Source of the DNA: an uncultured Clostridia bacterium
Lineage (GTDB): Bacteria > Bacillota > Clostridia > Oscillospirales > Oscillospiraceae
Length of the DNA stretch: 64,000 bases
Assembly: GCA_947173485.1 (NCBI GenBank)
Contig: CAMWFH010000001.1
Location: 372,001-436,000, forward strand
Reading direction: 5' to 3'
Part shown: positions 43,421-53,768 of the stretch, one piece after another
Layout: each line of letters opens with the position of its first letter
Position numbering within the stretch: the stretch's first letter is position 1
The notes under the pieces: model-generated
What the model was told of the DNA's origin: nothing
What the model saw: the letters and a program-made list of their open reading frames with translations, nothing else
The model's database searches: none
Position numbers and translations under genes: made by a program

Positions 43421-44365
43421 CTAACAAGTTCCTACCAGGGCCCCGCCCCAGGTCAGCCCGCCGCCAAAGCCCACTAGCAGCATCCGTGTCCCGGCTGGCA
43501 GTTTCCCCTCCTCGGCCAGCTCGCTGAGAAGGATGGGGATGCTGGCGGCGGAGGTATTGCCATAGCGCCGGATGTTGGTCCGGTACTTCTCCGGGGGGAT
43601 GTGGTACTTTTTGGCGGCTAGGTCGATGATGCGGGCGTTGGCCTGGTGGAACACGAAAAAGTCCACGTCCTCCGCCGTGATCCCATGGCGCTCCAGCACC
43701 CGGTCGATGCACCAGGGCACCGCCTCCAGGGCAAATTTGAAGACCTTCTGCCCCTCCATGGTGAGATAGGTGTCCGGCTGGCCGGGGCCGGGGCAGCGGA
43801 GGTAGGTGTCGTTGCCGGCGCAGCCTAGGACCGCGCCGATGGAGGGCCACTCCGCCCGGTGTTCCACCGCCGCCGCCCCGGCGCCGTCGCCGAAGAGGAT
43901 GCAGGTGGACCGGTCGGTCCAGTCGATGACCCGGCTGAACAGGTCGCAGCCGATCACCAGGCCGAACCGCCGGGGAGCGGCGGCCAGCAGGCACTCCGCC
44001 GTGTGGAGGGCATAGAGGAAGCCGGTGCAGGCGGCGTTGATGTCCAGGCACACCGTGTCATAGGGCAGGCCCAGGGCCCTCTGGACCATGCAGGCGGCAC
44101 TGGGGATCAGGGTGTCCGCCGTCATGGTGGCCACCAGGCAGACCCCGACCTGGTCCGGCGTCAGCCCCGCCCGGTCCAGGGCGGTCCGGGCGGCGGCGGC
44201 GCAGAGGCCGCTGTGACTCTCCGTGCCGGCGATCCGCCGCTCCCGGATGCCGGTGCGCCCGGCGATCCACTCGTCGCTGGTGTCCACCCGGCGGCTGAGG
44301 TCCTCGTTGGTCAGGACCTGGGCCGGCAGGGCCCGGCCTGTGCCCCGTATCTTGATGCCGTTCAT
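43421..44365 (-). CDS. fabH: 3-oxoacyl-ACP synthase III FabH
   Basis: A 314-residue condensing enzyme that primes synthesis with acetyl-CoA or branched acyl-CoA. The triad is visible: Cys in INAACTGFLYAL, His in VFHQANARI, Asn in YGNTSAASIP. Typical DTSDEWIAGRTGIRERRIA follows the N-terminus. ATGA overlap with accA. Upstream frame extensions are shadows of accA. Confidence 0.95.
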   Translation of the reverse strand: MNGIKIRGTGRALPAQVLTNEDLSRRVDTSDEWIAGRTGIRERRIAGTESHSGLCAAAARTALDRAGLTPDQVGVCLVATMTADTLIPSAACMVQRALGLPYDTVCLDINAACTGFLYALHTAECLLAAAPRRFGLVIGCDLFSRVIDWTDRSTCILFGDGAGAAAVEHRAEWPSIGAVLGCAGNDTYLRCPGPGQPDTYLTMEGQKVFKFALEAVPWCIDRVLERHGITAEDVDFFVFHQANARIIDLAAKKYHIPPEKYRTNIRRYGNTSAASIPILLSELAEEGKLPAGTRMLLVGFGGGLTWGGALVGTC

Positions 44366-45161
44366 ACCTTTTCTCCCATGCGTCTGAATTTTTGATACCG
44401 GCGCTCCACCAGAGCGCTCCCCTTCTCCTTGGCAAGGGAGAGCAGCTGGCGGCGCAGGGCCTCGTCCACCTGCCGGAGGGCGGCGGCCTGGGCCAGATGG
44501 GCCCCGCCGGCGGGCTCCGGGACGATCTCGTCGATCACCCCCAGCTCCAAAAGCTCCGGCGCGGTCAGCTTCATCAGGCCGCTGGCCTCCTCCCACCGCT
44601 TGGCGTCCTTCCACAGGATGGAGGCGAAGCCCTCGGGGGAGAGGATGGCATAGATGGCGTTCTCCAGCATCAGCACCCGGTCGGCCACTGCCAGGGCCAG
44701 GGCCCCGCCGCTGTTGCCCTCCCCAGTGATGATGGTGACGATGGGGACCCGCAGCCGGCTCATCTCCAAAAGGCTCCGGGCGATGGCCTCCCCCTGGCCC
44801 CGCTCCTCTGCCTCCAGGCCGGGATAGGCCCCGCCGGTGTCCACGAAGGTGACGATCGGGCGGCGGAACTTCTCCGCCTGGCGCATCAGCCGCTGGGCCT
44901 TCCGGTAGCCCTCCGGGTCCGGCATCCCGAAGCGGCAGGTCAGGTTCTCCTCCAAGGTCTTGCCCTTTCGGGTGCCGATCACGGTGACAGGACGGCCATG
45001 GAAGAGGGCTATGCCCCCCAGGATGGAGGCGTCCTCCCCCATGAGCCGGTCGCCCCGCTGCTCGAAGAAGTCGGTGAACAGGGCATCGATATAGTCGGAT
45101 ATATTGGGCCGCTGGGGGTGGCGGGCGATGGCCACCCGCCCGGCAGCGGCGATCTTATCGC

Positions 45162-45165
<4 letters not shown>
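44362..45165 (-). CDS. accA: Acetyl-CoA carboxylase carboxyltransferase subunit alpha
   Basis: A 267-residue crotonase-fold subunit (the AccA of this group lacks the long N-terminal helix, so it is shorter than the ~319-residue E. coli form). Motifs: GIALFHGRPVTVIGTRKG, FVDTGGAYPGLEAEERGQ, EGNSGGALALAVADRVLM, LSPEGFASILWKD. It forms the carboxyltransferase with AccD. It overlaps the accD stop and the fabH start by 4 nt each. Confidence 0.95.
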
Positions 45166-46003
<838 letters not shown>

Positions 46004-46007
<4 letters not shown>

Positions 46008-47395
46008 GTGGCCTCCTCACTCTCCGCGGCACGCTTGGAGAAATCCAACAGCTCCGGGAGATAGGTATCCAGGCAGTCGGTGGCGCAGCCGCCCCGGACG
46101 AAGGCGGCGTGGTACATCAGCTGGTAGCACAGCTCCGCCGTGGTAGGGAAGCCCTCCAGGGCCAGCTCCTCCAGGCACCGGCGCATCTTGCGAATAGCCT
46201 CTAAGCGGGTGGAGGCGTGGGTGAGGACCTTGGCGGCCAGGGAGTCGTAGTAGGGGGGCATGGCGCAGCCGCTGAAGAGGGCAGTGTCCACCCGCACCCC
46301 CGGTCCGCCGGGGAGATGGAGGAAGCGCACCTGTCCGGGACAGGGGCGGAAATCCGCCGCCGGGTCCTCGGCGTTGACGCGGCACTCGATGGCGTGGCCG
46401 GTCCAGCGGATGTCCTCTTGCCGCAGCTCCAAGGGCAGGCCGGAGGCGATGCGCAGCTGCTGGCGGATCAGGTCCACGCCGGTGATCAGCTCGGTGACGC
46501 CATGCTCCACCTGGATCCGGGTGTTCATCTCCATGAAGTAGAAATGCTCCCCGTCCGGGTCCAAAAGGAACTCCACGGTCCCGGCGCTCTCATAGCCCAC
46601 GGCCCGGGCGGCCCGGACCGCCGCCTCCCCCATGGCCTGCCGGACCTGGGGGCTGAGGCCCCAGGCCGGGGCCTCCTCCACCAGCTTCTGGCTGCGGCGC
46701 TGGAGGGAGCAGTCCCGGTCCCCCAGATGGATGACGTTCCCAAAGCGGTCCGCCAGGATCTGCACCTCGATGTGCCGGGGATGGAGGACCAGCTTCTCCA
46801 GATACATCTCGTCGTCTCCGAAGCAGGCCCGGGCCTCCGCCTGGGCCTCCGCCAGCAGGGCCGGCAGTTCCTCCGCCCTCTGGCAGCGGCGGATGCCCCG
46901 GCCCCCGCCGCCGGCGCTGGCCTTCAGCATCACCGGGTAGCCCACCCGCTCCGCCGCGGCCAGGGCCTCCGATACGTCCCGGACCGGTCCGTTGGAGCCG
47001 GGGGTCACTGGCACGCCGGCGGCCCGCATACGCTCCTTGGCGGCGGACTTGGCCCCGGCGGCCCGGATCGTGTCCCCGCTGGGACCGATGAAGGTCACTC
47101 CCGCCTGGGCGCAGGCGTCGGCAAAGTCCGCGTTCTCCGATAAAAAACCATAGCCAGGGTGGAGCCCGTCACAGCCGGTAGCCAGGGCGGCGGACAGCAG
47201 GGCCCTCTGGTCCAGGTAGCTCTCCGACGCTTTGGCCGGACCGATACACACCGCCTGGGTGGCCAGCTGGACATGGAGGGCGTCCCGGTCCGCCTGGGAG
47301 TAGGCAGCCACCGTCTCCACCCCCGCCTCCCGGCAGGAGCGTAAGATCCGCAGGGCGATCTCTCCCCGGTTGGCGATCAAGACCCGCTTCAGCAT
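46004..47395 (-). CDS. accC: Acetyl-CoA carboxylase biotin carboxylase subunit
   Basis: A 463-residue ATP-grasp enzyme: ANRGEIALRILRSCREAG, LHPGYGFLSENADFA, KASAGGGGRGIRRC (ATP loop), FMEMNTRIQVEHGVTE (catalytic Glu/Arg), HAIECRVNAEDP. It carboxylates biotin on AccB with bicarbonate and ATP. The start overlaps accB by 7 nt. Confidence 0.96.
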
Positions 47396-47802
47396 GGCGT
47401 ATAGCGGAGGAGAGGATCGCCGAAGGCCACCAGCTCCCCGTCGGTCTTCAGGACCGCATCGATGACGCAGTCACAGGGGGCCAGGACCTCGTTCATCATC
47501 TTCATGGCCTCGATCAGGCACAGCGTCTGCCCCTTAGACACCCGGGCCCCCGGTGTGACGAAGGGGGGCTGGTCCGGGGCGGGAGCGGCGTAGAAGGTGC
47601 CCACCAAGGGGGCGTCCACCGTCCTGTCCGCCGCTTCCTCCTTGGCCGGGGCGCTCGCTGCCGCCGGGGCCGCCGGGATGGCCGCCGTGCCGGCAGCGCC
47701 CCGTCCCAGCTCCAGGGAGAACCCCGGCCTGGACAGCTTCAGGGTCTGGAGGGAGCTGCGCTCAAAGCGGTCCATCAGTTCAAAAAGTTCCGAATCGGTC
47801 AT
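47389..47802 (-). CDS. accB: Biotin carboxyl carrier protein of acetyl-CoA carboxylase
   Basis: A 137-residue carrier. N-terminal helix (ELFELMDRFERSSLQTLKLS), Ala/Pro-rich linker (residues ~36-60), then biotinyl domain with the modified lysine in CLIEAMKMMNEVLAP and the BCCP thumb region (APLVGTFYAAPAPDQPPFV). It lies between acpP (31-nt gap) and accC. Confidence 0.95.
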   Translation of the reverse strand: MTDSELFELMDRFERSSLQTLKLSRPGFSLELGRGAAGTAAIPAAPAAASAPAKEEAADRTVDAPLVGTFYAAPAPDQPPFVTPGARVSKGQTLCLIEAMKMMNEVLAPCDCVIDAVLKTDGELVAFGDPLLRYTPC

Positions 47803-47833
47803 GTGGATCTCTCCTCTCAGCGGGCCGGGGTCC

Positions 47834-48064
47834 TTACGCCCCGTGGGCGGCCAGATAGTCCTTCACATCTCCCACGGTCTTTAGGGTGGGCAGGGCGTCG
47901 TCCTCCACGGTGACGCCGGTGGCCTCTTCGATGGCCATTGCCAGCTCCACCAGGGTCAGGGAATCGGTCCCCAGGTCCTCGATCAGGCGGGCCTCGTCGG
48001 TCACCTTCTCGATGTCACAGGTCAGGGTCTCGGCGATCACGCCGCGTACTTTCTCGAAATCCAT
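47834..48064 (-). CDS. acpP: Acyl carrier protein
   Basis: A 76-residue acidic four-helix protein. The phosphopantetheine serine is in DLGTDSLTLVELAM. It carries growing acyl chains for all Fab enzymes encoded downstream. The start at 48064 has AAGGAG 7 nt upstream; the in-frame ATG at 48085 lacks one. It is the first gene of the fab operon. Confidence 0.95.
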   Translation of the reverse strand: MDFEKVRGVIAETLTCDIEKVTDEARLIEDLGTDSLTLVELAMAIEEATGVTVEDDALPTLKTVGDVKDYLAAHGA

Positions 48065-48092
48065 AGTCGGTCTCCTTATGATCATAAAAATT

Positions 48093-48118
48093 ATTTAGCT
48101 AAATTTTTTTAACTAAAT
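48093..48118 (-). promoter_or_regulatory. Candidate fatty-acid regulator operator in the acpP leader
   Basis: A perfect 12-bp palindrome ATTTAGCTAAAT (48093-48104) and a near copy, TTTTAACTAAAT (48107-48118), lie 14 bp apart just after the predicted transcription start. In this GC-rich genome the AT-rich dyad stands out. The MarR/FabT-like protein at the cluster end is the likely ligand (inference). Confidence 0.6.
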
Positions 48119-48129
48119 ATTGTGAGGTT

Positions 48130-48158
48130 ATTATAGCCGCCCAAAAGGCCCCCGTCAA
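48130..48158 (-). promoter_or_regulatory. Promoter of the acpP-acc-fab operon
   Basis: TTGACG, 17-bp spacer and a perfect TATAAT on the minus strand, about 65 nt upstream of acpP. Confidence 0.85.
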
Positions 48159-48245
48159 GCGGAAGTTTGCTCGATCTCTCGGACATTTGACCGCCCAGAT
48201 CGGACGATCTGCCCAGAAATGGGCCCGATCGGCTGGGGCAGGCGC

Positions 48246-48281
48246 AAAAAAGGCCGGCCAGCTGATGACAGCTGGCCGGCC
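48246..48281 (-). terminator. Terminator after galT
   Basis: A 13-bp perfect stem (GGCCGGCCAGCTG and complement) with a 4-nt loop followed on the minus strand by TTTTTTGCG. Confidence 0.9.
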
Positions 48282-48306
48282 CCGAATCGGGTCGGTACTT
48301 TTGATT

Positions 48307-49779
48307 TTATAAGGTCTCCAGGAACCGGTGGAGGTGGTCCCTGTTGGGCAGGACGGCGCAGTGCTCCAGACCACAGGTGAACACCAGGCCCACCTCCCGG
48401 CGGAGGATCTCCGCGGCGTTCTCGGGGGTGAAGGTGTGGCGGGCCAGCAGCTCCCTGGCCCAGGGGGCGTGCTTGGCGGTCAGCTCATCGGCCTCCAGGT
48501 CGCCGCCGGTCAGGAGGACCTCCTCCAGCCGGGCCAGCTCGGCCTTCAGCCGGCTGGGCAGCACCGCCAGGCCCATGACCTCGATCAGGCCGATGTTCTC
48601 CCGCTTGATGTGGTGGATCTCCTGATGGGGATGGTAGACCCCCAGGGGATACTCATCGGTGGTCAGGTTGTTCCGCAGCACCAGGTCCAGCTCGTAGTCC
48701 GTCCCCCGGCGGCGGGCGATGGGGGTGATGGCGTTGTGAGGCTCGCCGTTCGTCTCAGCAAAGATGTTGGCTTCGGCGTCGGTGTAGGCCAGCCAGCGCT
48801 CCAGGATGTGGTCCGCCAGGTCCAGGAGGGCCGCTTTGTCGCCGCAACGCAGGCGCAGCACCGTCATGGGCCAGCGGACGATGGACACCGCCACGTCCTC
48901 ATGGCCCGGCACCGTCAAGGTCTCCAGGGCCTCCGCCCGCTCCATAGGGAAGGTGTAGCGCCCGCCCTGGAAGTGGTCGTGGGTCAGGATGGACCCGCCC
49001 ACCACCGGCAGGGCCGCGTTGCTCCCCACGAAGTAGTGGGGGAACTGGGTGACGAAGTCCAGCAGCTTGCGGAAGGTATGGCCGTCCACCCGCATGGGGG
49101 TGTGGCACTTGTTCAGAAGGATGCAGTGTTCGTTGTAGTAGACATAGGGGGAGTACTGGAGGAAGGACTCGTCCCCATCCAGGACCAGGGGGATCATCCG
49201 GTGGTTCTGGCGGGCGGGGTGGTCCATCCGGCCGGCGTAGCCCTCGTTGGTGTAGCACAGCTGGCAGGCGGGGTAGGCGGCGGACTGTTGCTTCAGGGCC
49301 CCGGCAATGGCCCGGGGGTCCTTCTCCGGCTTGGAGAGGTTGATGGTGATATCCAGGGCGCCGTACTCTGTGTCCACGGTCCACTTCATATCCCGGGCGA
49401 TCCGGTCCCGGCGGATGTAGTTGGTGTCGCCGGAGAAGGTATAGTACCAGTCCATGGCGGCCTGGGGGCTCTCCTGGTACTTCGCCCGGAAGGTCTGGAT
49501 GACCTGGCTGGGCCGGGGGGTCAGCACGCCCATGAGGGCCGTGTCGAACAGGTCCCGGCTGACGTTGTCGTCGTGGACCAGCCCGGCGGAGACAGCATAT
49601 TCCGTCAGAGCGGAGAGGACAGCGGGCAGATCGACCGGTCCCTCCACGGCGGGGCCCTCGGTGTAGTCGCTCTTGTCCAGCAGGGCCAGCAGGGCGTTCC
49701 GGGCCCAGATGGCGTCGCTCGCCTCGATCAGGTGCTTTTGCAGGCCATAGGCCACCAGGCGGTCAATGTTCCGGTCCAT
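48307..49779 (-). CDS. galT: UDP-glucose--hexose-1-phosphate uridylyltransferase (class II GalT)
   Basis: A 490-residue Gram-positive-type GalT. The family-specific region AYPACQLCYTNEGYAGR, substrate segment YYNEHCILLNKCHTPM, and the HIT-like GGSILTHDHFQGGRYTFPM are visible. It exchanges UMP between UDP-glucose and galactose-1-phosphate. It is co-transcribed with galK (12-nt gap). UDP-galactose 4-epimerase is not in the window. Confidence 0.93.
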   Translation of the reverse strand: MDRNIDRLVAYGLQKHLIEASDAIWARNALLALLDKSDYTEGPAVEGPVDLPAVLSALTEYAVSAGLVHDDNVSRDLFDTALMGVLTPRPSQVIQTFRAKYQESPQAAMDWYYTFSGDTNYIRRDRIARDMKWTVDTEYGALDITINLSKPEKDPRAIAGALKQQSAAYPACQLCYTNEGYAGRMDHPARQNHRMIPLVLDGDESFLQYSPYVYYNEHCILLNKCHTPMRVDGHTFRKLLDFVTQFPHYFVGSNAALPVVGGSILTHDHFQGGRYTFPMERAEALETLTVPGHEDVAVSIVRWPMTVLRLRCGDKAALLDLADHILERWLAYTDAEANIFAETNGEPHNAITPIARRRGTDYELDLVLRNNLTTDEYPLGVYHPHQEIHHIKRENIGLIEVMGLAVLPSRLKAELARLEEVLLTGGDLEADELTAKHAPWARELLARHTFTPENAAEILRREVGLVFTCGLEHCAVLPNRDHLHRFLETL

Positions 49780-49791
49780 ATCGTCCCCTCC

Positions 49792-51078
49792 TCAAGAGAT
49801 CAAAGTCAGCGCCCCCACCGGGCGGAAGGTGAGCACATGGCAGGCCCCGTCCCCAAAGACCCGGTCGATGCCGGCCCGGAAGCTCTCCAGCAGATCCAGG
49901 GGCACGAAGGCCTGGACCGTGCCGGCAAAGCCGCCGCCGTGGACCCGGCAGGCCCCCCGGCCCTGGAGCAACCGCTCGGCCAGGGCCAGCACCAGCACCA
50001 CCGCCTGCTCCCGGGGCTTCCGGTAGGTGCAGACGTTTTGCAGGTGGCGGAAGGAGCTGAGGCCCGACTGGCGGACCAGGGCCAGGAAAGCATCGAAGTC
50101 GCCCCGCTCCAGGGCGGTGCGCTCCTGGTCCACGATGGCGTCGTCGTCAAAGAAGTGGATGGCCCGGAGGATGGCCCGGTCACCGCAGGTCTGGCGCAGC
50201 TCCGGGAGGCGGGCATAGAAATCGGCGGGGTCCACCTGGGAAAGGACCTCCTTGCCCATGGCCGCGGCCACGGCCCGCATCTCCTGGGGGACGGCGGCAT
50301 AGTCGTCGGTCAGGTCGGCGTGGCTGGCCCTGGAGTCGATGATGCACAGGGCATAGCCCGCCGCGTCCAGGTCCACCTTCACCTGCCGGACCACCGGATG
50401 GGCCTCATCCTGGAAGTCGATGGAGATGACGCCGCCGGTGGCGCAGCCCATCTGGTCCATCAGGCCGCTGGGTTTGCCGTAAAAGACGTTCTCCGCGTAC
50501 TGGCCCATCTGGGCGTTCTCCGTGGGAGTGACCACGCCGCCGCAGAAGAGGTGGTTGAAGATCTCCCCCACCAGCACCTCAAAGGCGGCGGAGGAACTGA
50601 GGCCGCTGCCGGCCAGGACCTCGGTGGTGGTATAAGCGTCGAAGCCCCCCAGGGTGAACCCCCGCTCCGTGAGGCGGGCGGCCACGCCCCGAACCAGGGC
50701 CGTAGCGTCACCGTATTCCGACTTCCGGGGCGCCAGGTCGTGGAGGTCCACCTCGATGGCCGGCTGGCCCTCGGACTGGAGGCGGACGATGTAGTTGCCG
50801 GTGGGATGGACGCAGGCGATGGTGTCCAGGCTGATGCTGGCGGTGAGCACATGGCCTCTCTGGTGGTCGGTGTGGTTGCCCCCCAGCTCGGTGCGTCCGG
50901 CGGCGGAGCAGAGGATGATGGGGGTGTCGTCCCCCGCGCCAAAATGGGCCTGGAAGGCGTCCAGCAGCTTCAACAGCCGCGCCTCCCCATGCGCCACGGC
51001 CCGGCCATAGGCGGGCCGGAGCTGGTCCCGGCAGGTCCCGTTTTGGAGCCCCTCTCGAATGGTGCGCAGTGCTTGCAT
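49792..51078 (-). CDS. galK: Galactokinase
   Basis: A 428-residue GHMP kinase. The galactokinase signature is GRTELGGNHTDHQRG (~61-75), the ATP loop is LAGSGLSSSAAFE (~155) and motif 3 is VHGGGFAGTVQAF near the C-terminus. It phosphorylates galactose at C1. The start at 51078 follows AAGGGGGATC; upstream frame extension runs through the promoter. Confidence 0.93.
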   Translation of the reverse strand: MQALRTIREGLQNGTCRDQLRPAYGRAVAHGEARLLKLLDAFQAHFGAGDDTPIILCSAAGRTELGGNHTDHQRGHVLTASISLDTIACVHPTGNYIVRLQSEGQPAIEVDLHDLAPRKSEYGDATALVRGVAARLTERGFTLGGFDAYTTTEVLAGSGLSSSAAFEVLVGEIFNHLFCGGVVTPTENAQMGQYAENVFYGKPSGLMDQMGCATGGVISIDFQDEAHPVVRQVKVDLDAAGYALCIIDSRASHADLTDDYAAVPQEMRAVAAAMGKEVLSQVDPADFYARLPELRQTCGDRAILRAIHFFDDDAIVDQERTALERGDFDAFLALVRQSGLSSFRHLQNVCTYRKPREQAVVLVLALAERLLQGRGACRVHGGGFAGTVQAFVPLDLLESFRAGIDRVFGDGACHVLTFRPVGALTLIS

Positions 51079-51122
51079 GATAAGATCCCCCTTGATCCCA
51101 GCGTTTTTTGGTACTTTTTCAC

Positions 51123-51151
51123 AGTGTACCACAGATCGAGCCGTTCCGCAA
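51123..51151 (-). promoter_or_regulatory. Promoter of galK-galT
   Basis: TTGCGG, 17-bp spacer and TACACT with an extended TGG motif on the minus strand, 45 nt before galK. Confidence 0.6.
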
Positions 51152-51180
51152 GATGCGTTTTGGGGGACGGGCTGGACTTT

Positions 51181-52380
51181 TTATGCAAGGAGGTAGAAGA
51201 AATACCAGTCCGGCACCAGGCAGACGGGCCGCTCCAGCATAAAGAACTGGGCCTCCCCCTCCTCCCAGGTGAGGGCGAAGGTACTGCCGGCCAGGTCGTA
51301 GTAGGACGTGCCCTCCTGCTGGGCGAAGGGGGCCGCCCCCAGGACCTGGAGGTAGTCCAGATAGGCCAAAAAGTCCTCCTGGGACACCTCCGACACAGAG
51401 ATCGCGCACCCATCGGCCCCCCGGGGGATCTCCTCCCGCTCGCCGGGGATGGTCCGGGAACCGTCATCGTTGGTCCAGTAGTAGTAGCACGCCGCCCGCT
51501 GGGAGTCATACCAGGCCGGGCAGGGCAGGACCAGGGGCAGCTCCGAGATCTCCGCCACGTTCTCCCGGACCTCGCTCCAGTCGCCGGAGGCAGCGGCGTC
51601 CCGATACATATCCAAGCTGGCCTGGGTGCGGCCGTTCAGCGCCGCCGCCTGGCCCCGGAGGGCCTCGATCTCGTCCAGGGCGCCGCTGGCGGTCTCCAGG
51701 GCCTGGTCCTTATCCCCCACCCAGCCGTCCCAGGCGGCGAAGAGCAGGGGGCAGTTCTCCTCGATGAAGCTGTAGAACTTCTCAGTCTGGGCCGGATCAT
51801 CGATCTCCAGCAGCAGGTAGTTAGTGGCCATGGCCAGATAGCGCAGATGGCAGGCGGCCAGCGCGTCATAGAGGGCCGCCTCCTCCTGGAGGGCAGCGGC
51901 CTCCCGGCGGGTGAACACGGCGCTTTGCAGCCCGGTCTCCAGCAGGGCGCACCTGGTCAGCTCCGCCTGCTTATCCTGGGCGAAGCCCCCGATCTCCGGC
52001 TGGACGAAGGAGAGGTCCCGGCCGCTGTCCAGGCAGGCGAGGTAGTCCTGGTCCGTCAGAGTCCCTTCCGGCTTCTCCCGCTGGGCGATGTACTGCTGGG
52101 CGGTGTGGAGGGCCATCCTGGCCCGGAGCAGATGGTCCCAGTCGGCACTCTCGCCGAAGTCTTGGATGTAGCTGGCGGCCCACTGCATATCGCCGTACAG
52201 GTTCTCACAGGCGAAGAGGTAGTCGAACCAGTCGGAGAGGATGCGCTGGGTCAGCTCCTCCGGCAGCGCCTCCCGCTCCTCCTGTTTCTCCTGCTCCTGC
52301 CCGCCGCATCCGATCAGCAGGACGGCGGTCAGGGCCAGCAGCAGCGCCAGCAGTCTCTTTTGCAGCATGGTCCCCTTCAT
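51181..52380 (-). CDS. Hypothetical lipoprotein
   Basis: A 399-residue protein. A hydrophobic N-terminus (LLALLLALTAVLLIGC) ends in a lipobox with Cys followed by Gly-Gly, so it should be lipidated and anchored outside the membrane. The mature part is helix-rich and acidic; the C-terminus (ERPVCLVPDWYFFYLLA) is aromatic. No family is recognised. ATGA overlap with the preceding gene ties it to the 52-63 kb cluster. Confidence 0.7.
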   Translation of the reverse strand: MKGTMLQKRLLALLLALTAVLLIGCGGQEQEKQEEREALPEELTQRILSDWFDYLFACENLYGDMQWAASYIQDFGESADWDHLLRARMALHTAQQYIAQREKPEGTLTDQDYLACLDSGRDLSFVQPEIGGFAQDKQAELTRCALLETGLQSAVFTRREAAALQEEAALYDALAACHLRYLAMATNYLLLEIDDPAQTEKFYSFIEENCPLLFAAWDGWVGDKDQALETASGALDEIEALRGQAAALNGRTQASLDMYRDAAASGDWSEVRENVAEISELPLVLPCPAWYDSQRAACYYYWTNDDGSRTIPGEREEIPRGADGCAISVSEVSQEDFLAYLDYLQVLGAAPFAQQEGTSYYDLAGSTFALTWEEGEAQFFMLERPVCLVPDWYFFYLLA

Positions 52381-53144
52381 CGCTCTCCCTCCTTCATAGC
52401 CACGGCAGCCCGCAGGTAGGCGCTGAGGCTGTCCAGCAGGGCCTCCTCCAGCTCGTGGGAGAAGTGGAGCCTCTGCCGGACGGGGGCCGGCGCGGGCCGG
52501 CTGGGCTGGAAGCGCATCCCCAGCAGGCGGAGGCAGAGCCCCCGGCTCTCCAGGGCGTCCTCCGCCAGACGGAGGATGGCCGCCTGGGTCTTGGGCTGCT
52601 CCAGCACCGAGAGGACGACCCGCTCACTGGTCCCCGGCATGGCCCCCGCCAGGGCGGCGGCGTGGTCCACGCCCTTTTTTGCGATGCGCTGGGCCATGGG
52701 CTTCCCGATGTAGCCCCGCAGAAGGTGGTCCGCCGTCCGGGCGGCCTTCTCCCGGACCGTCTCACTGTGGAGGATGGTCTTGTAGTCCACCTGGATGCCG
52801 GAGAGGGAGAGGAACATCTCCTCCCCCTCCGGCGTGAGGGCCGTGCCGCCCAACTGGAGGCCCTGGCCCACCTTGTCCTTGGCCAGCACATGGTTCAGGG
52901 CCTTCGTCAGGTCCGGGCCGAAAGCTCCGGCCAGGCTGCACAGCAGCTCCCGCTTCTGCCCCTCCGGCAGCGGGGCCAGCAGCGCCGTCAGCACCGGCGT
53001 GGAGGCGTTCCCCACCTTTTGCAGCAGGCGGACCAGGTAGTTCTCTGTCTCCATGGACTGGCACTTATCGCACACCATGGGGAACAGGGCCTGGAAGCTG
53101 CGCATATAGTCGATCTCACCGATGGCGATGACCGCGTCGATCAT
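52377..53144 (-). CDS. Hypothetical protein
   Basis: A 255-residue soluble, helix-rich protein I do not recognise. Features: CDKCQSMETENYLVRLLQKV near the N-terminus (C-x-x-C), and RTADHLLRGYIGKPMAQRI in the middle. It has its own weak promoter upstream and overlaps the lipoprotein gene by 4 nt, suggesting joint function. Its role in the kinase/protease cluster is unknown. Confidence 0.65.
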   Translation of the reverse strand: MIDAVIAIGEIDYMRSFQALFPMVCDKCQSMETENYLVRLLQKVGNASTPVLTALLAPLPEGQKRELLCSLAGAFGPDLTKALNHVLAKDKVGQGLQLGGTALTPEGEEMFLSLSGIQVDYKTILHSETVREKAARTADHLLRGYIGKPMAQRIAKKGVDHAAALAGAMPGTSERVVLSVLEQPKTQAAILRLAEDALESRGLCLRLLGMRFQPSRPAPAPVRQRLHFSHELEEALLDSLSAYLRAAVAMKEGER

Positions 53145-53171
53145 AGTCTCCCGTCCTTTCCCGTTTTCCCT

Positions 53172-53200
53172 AGCATACCACAGTTCCCGGCCAATGAAAA
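53172..53200 (-). promoter_or_regulatory. Weak promoter upstream of the 52377-53144 gene
   Basis: TTTTCA, 17-bp spacer and TATGCT with an extended TGG motif on the minus strand. The -35 box matches poorly. Confidence 0.4.
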
Positions 53201-53204
53201 GGGG

Positions 53205-53768
53205 TCAGGCCTTATTCTTCTTATAGGCGCTGGCAGCCTCCTTTACAGCCGCCTTCATGTCGATGCCGCCGGTCTCCTGCCGCAGGATCCGCTGGATGTC
53301 CGCCTCGCTCATGTGCTCGATGGACTTGCCGCTCTTGGCGATCTTGGTCACCATCTTGATGTAGAGGATACCGGCCAAGTAGACATAGCAGAAGCTGGTG
53401 AGGCCCATGATGCCCGCCGCGCCGATGGTGCCCAGGCCGGGGATGAAGGAGAGGACCGTGCCCACCACCAGGGCCGCCGCCACGGAGCCGGCCAGGTCCG
53501 CTACGATAGCGGAGGCCAGGCTCTTCAGCAGTCCCTTGCCCAGGCGGATGCCCAGCATGTTGCCCAGGTTCACATACATGGTGACGATGGCCCCCACGGC
53601 GACCGCCGCCGCCGCTGTGCTGCCGGCCCCCGGCAGGGCTCCGGCCAGAGCCGCCGCCCCGGCGGCGGTGGCCGCATGGCCGATCACGGCTCTGACCACA
53701 TCATCGGCCTGGTTGTAGTAGGCCTTCAGCTCGTTGGCCGCGAGATACAGCAATGCGCTTCCATTCAT
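53205..53768 (-). CDS. Hypothetical membrane protein, DUF697-like
   Basis: A 187-residue protein with several Ala/Gly-rich hydrophobic helices (AATAAGAAALAGALPGAGST, VADLAGSVAAALVVGTVLSF) and a long cytoplasmic C-terminal helix rich in Lys (AAVKEAASAYKKNKA). The pattern recalls DUF697/YcjF domains often fused to or beside GTPases. AGGAGG precedes the start by 7 nt. Its neighbours are the M48 protease and the 52377-53144 gene. Confidence 0.65.
   Translation of the reverse strand: MNGSALLYLAANELKAYYNQADDVVRAVIGHAATAAGAAALAGALPGAGSTAAAAVAVGAIVTMYVNLGNMLGIRLGKGLLKSLASAIVADLAGSVAAALVVGTVLSFIPGLGTIGAAGIMGLTSFCYVYLAGILYIKMVTKIAKSGKSIEHMSEADIQRILRQETGGIDMKAAVKEAASAYKKNKA

Noticed and set aside
48160..48245. 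Several short dyads (CAGATC-N4-GATCTG, GCCCA-N4-TGGGC) upstream of the fab promoter
   Set aside because: Stems of 5-6 bp in GC-rich intergenic DNA are expected by chance and do not overlap promoter boxes.
48328..52419. A 1363-codon open frame on the plus strand
   Set aside because: It is antisense to galT, galK and the lipoprotein gene, which all carry clear family motifs or a lipobox and ribosome sites. Long antisense frames are expected in GC-rich DNA, and the translation is Gly/Val/Leu-rich without domains.
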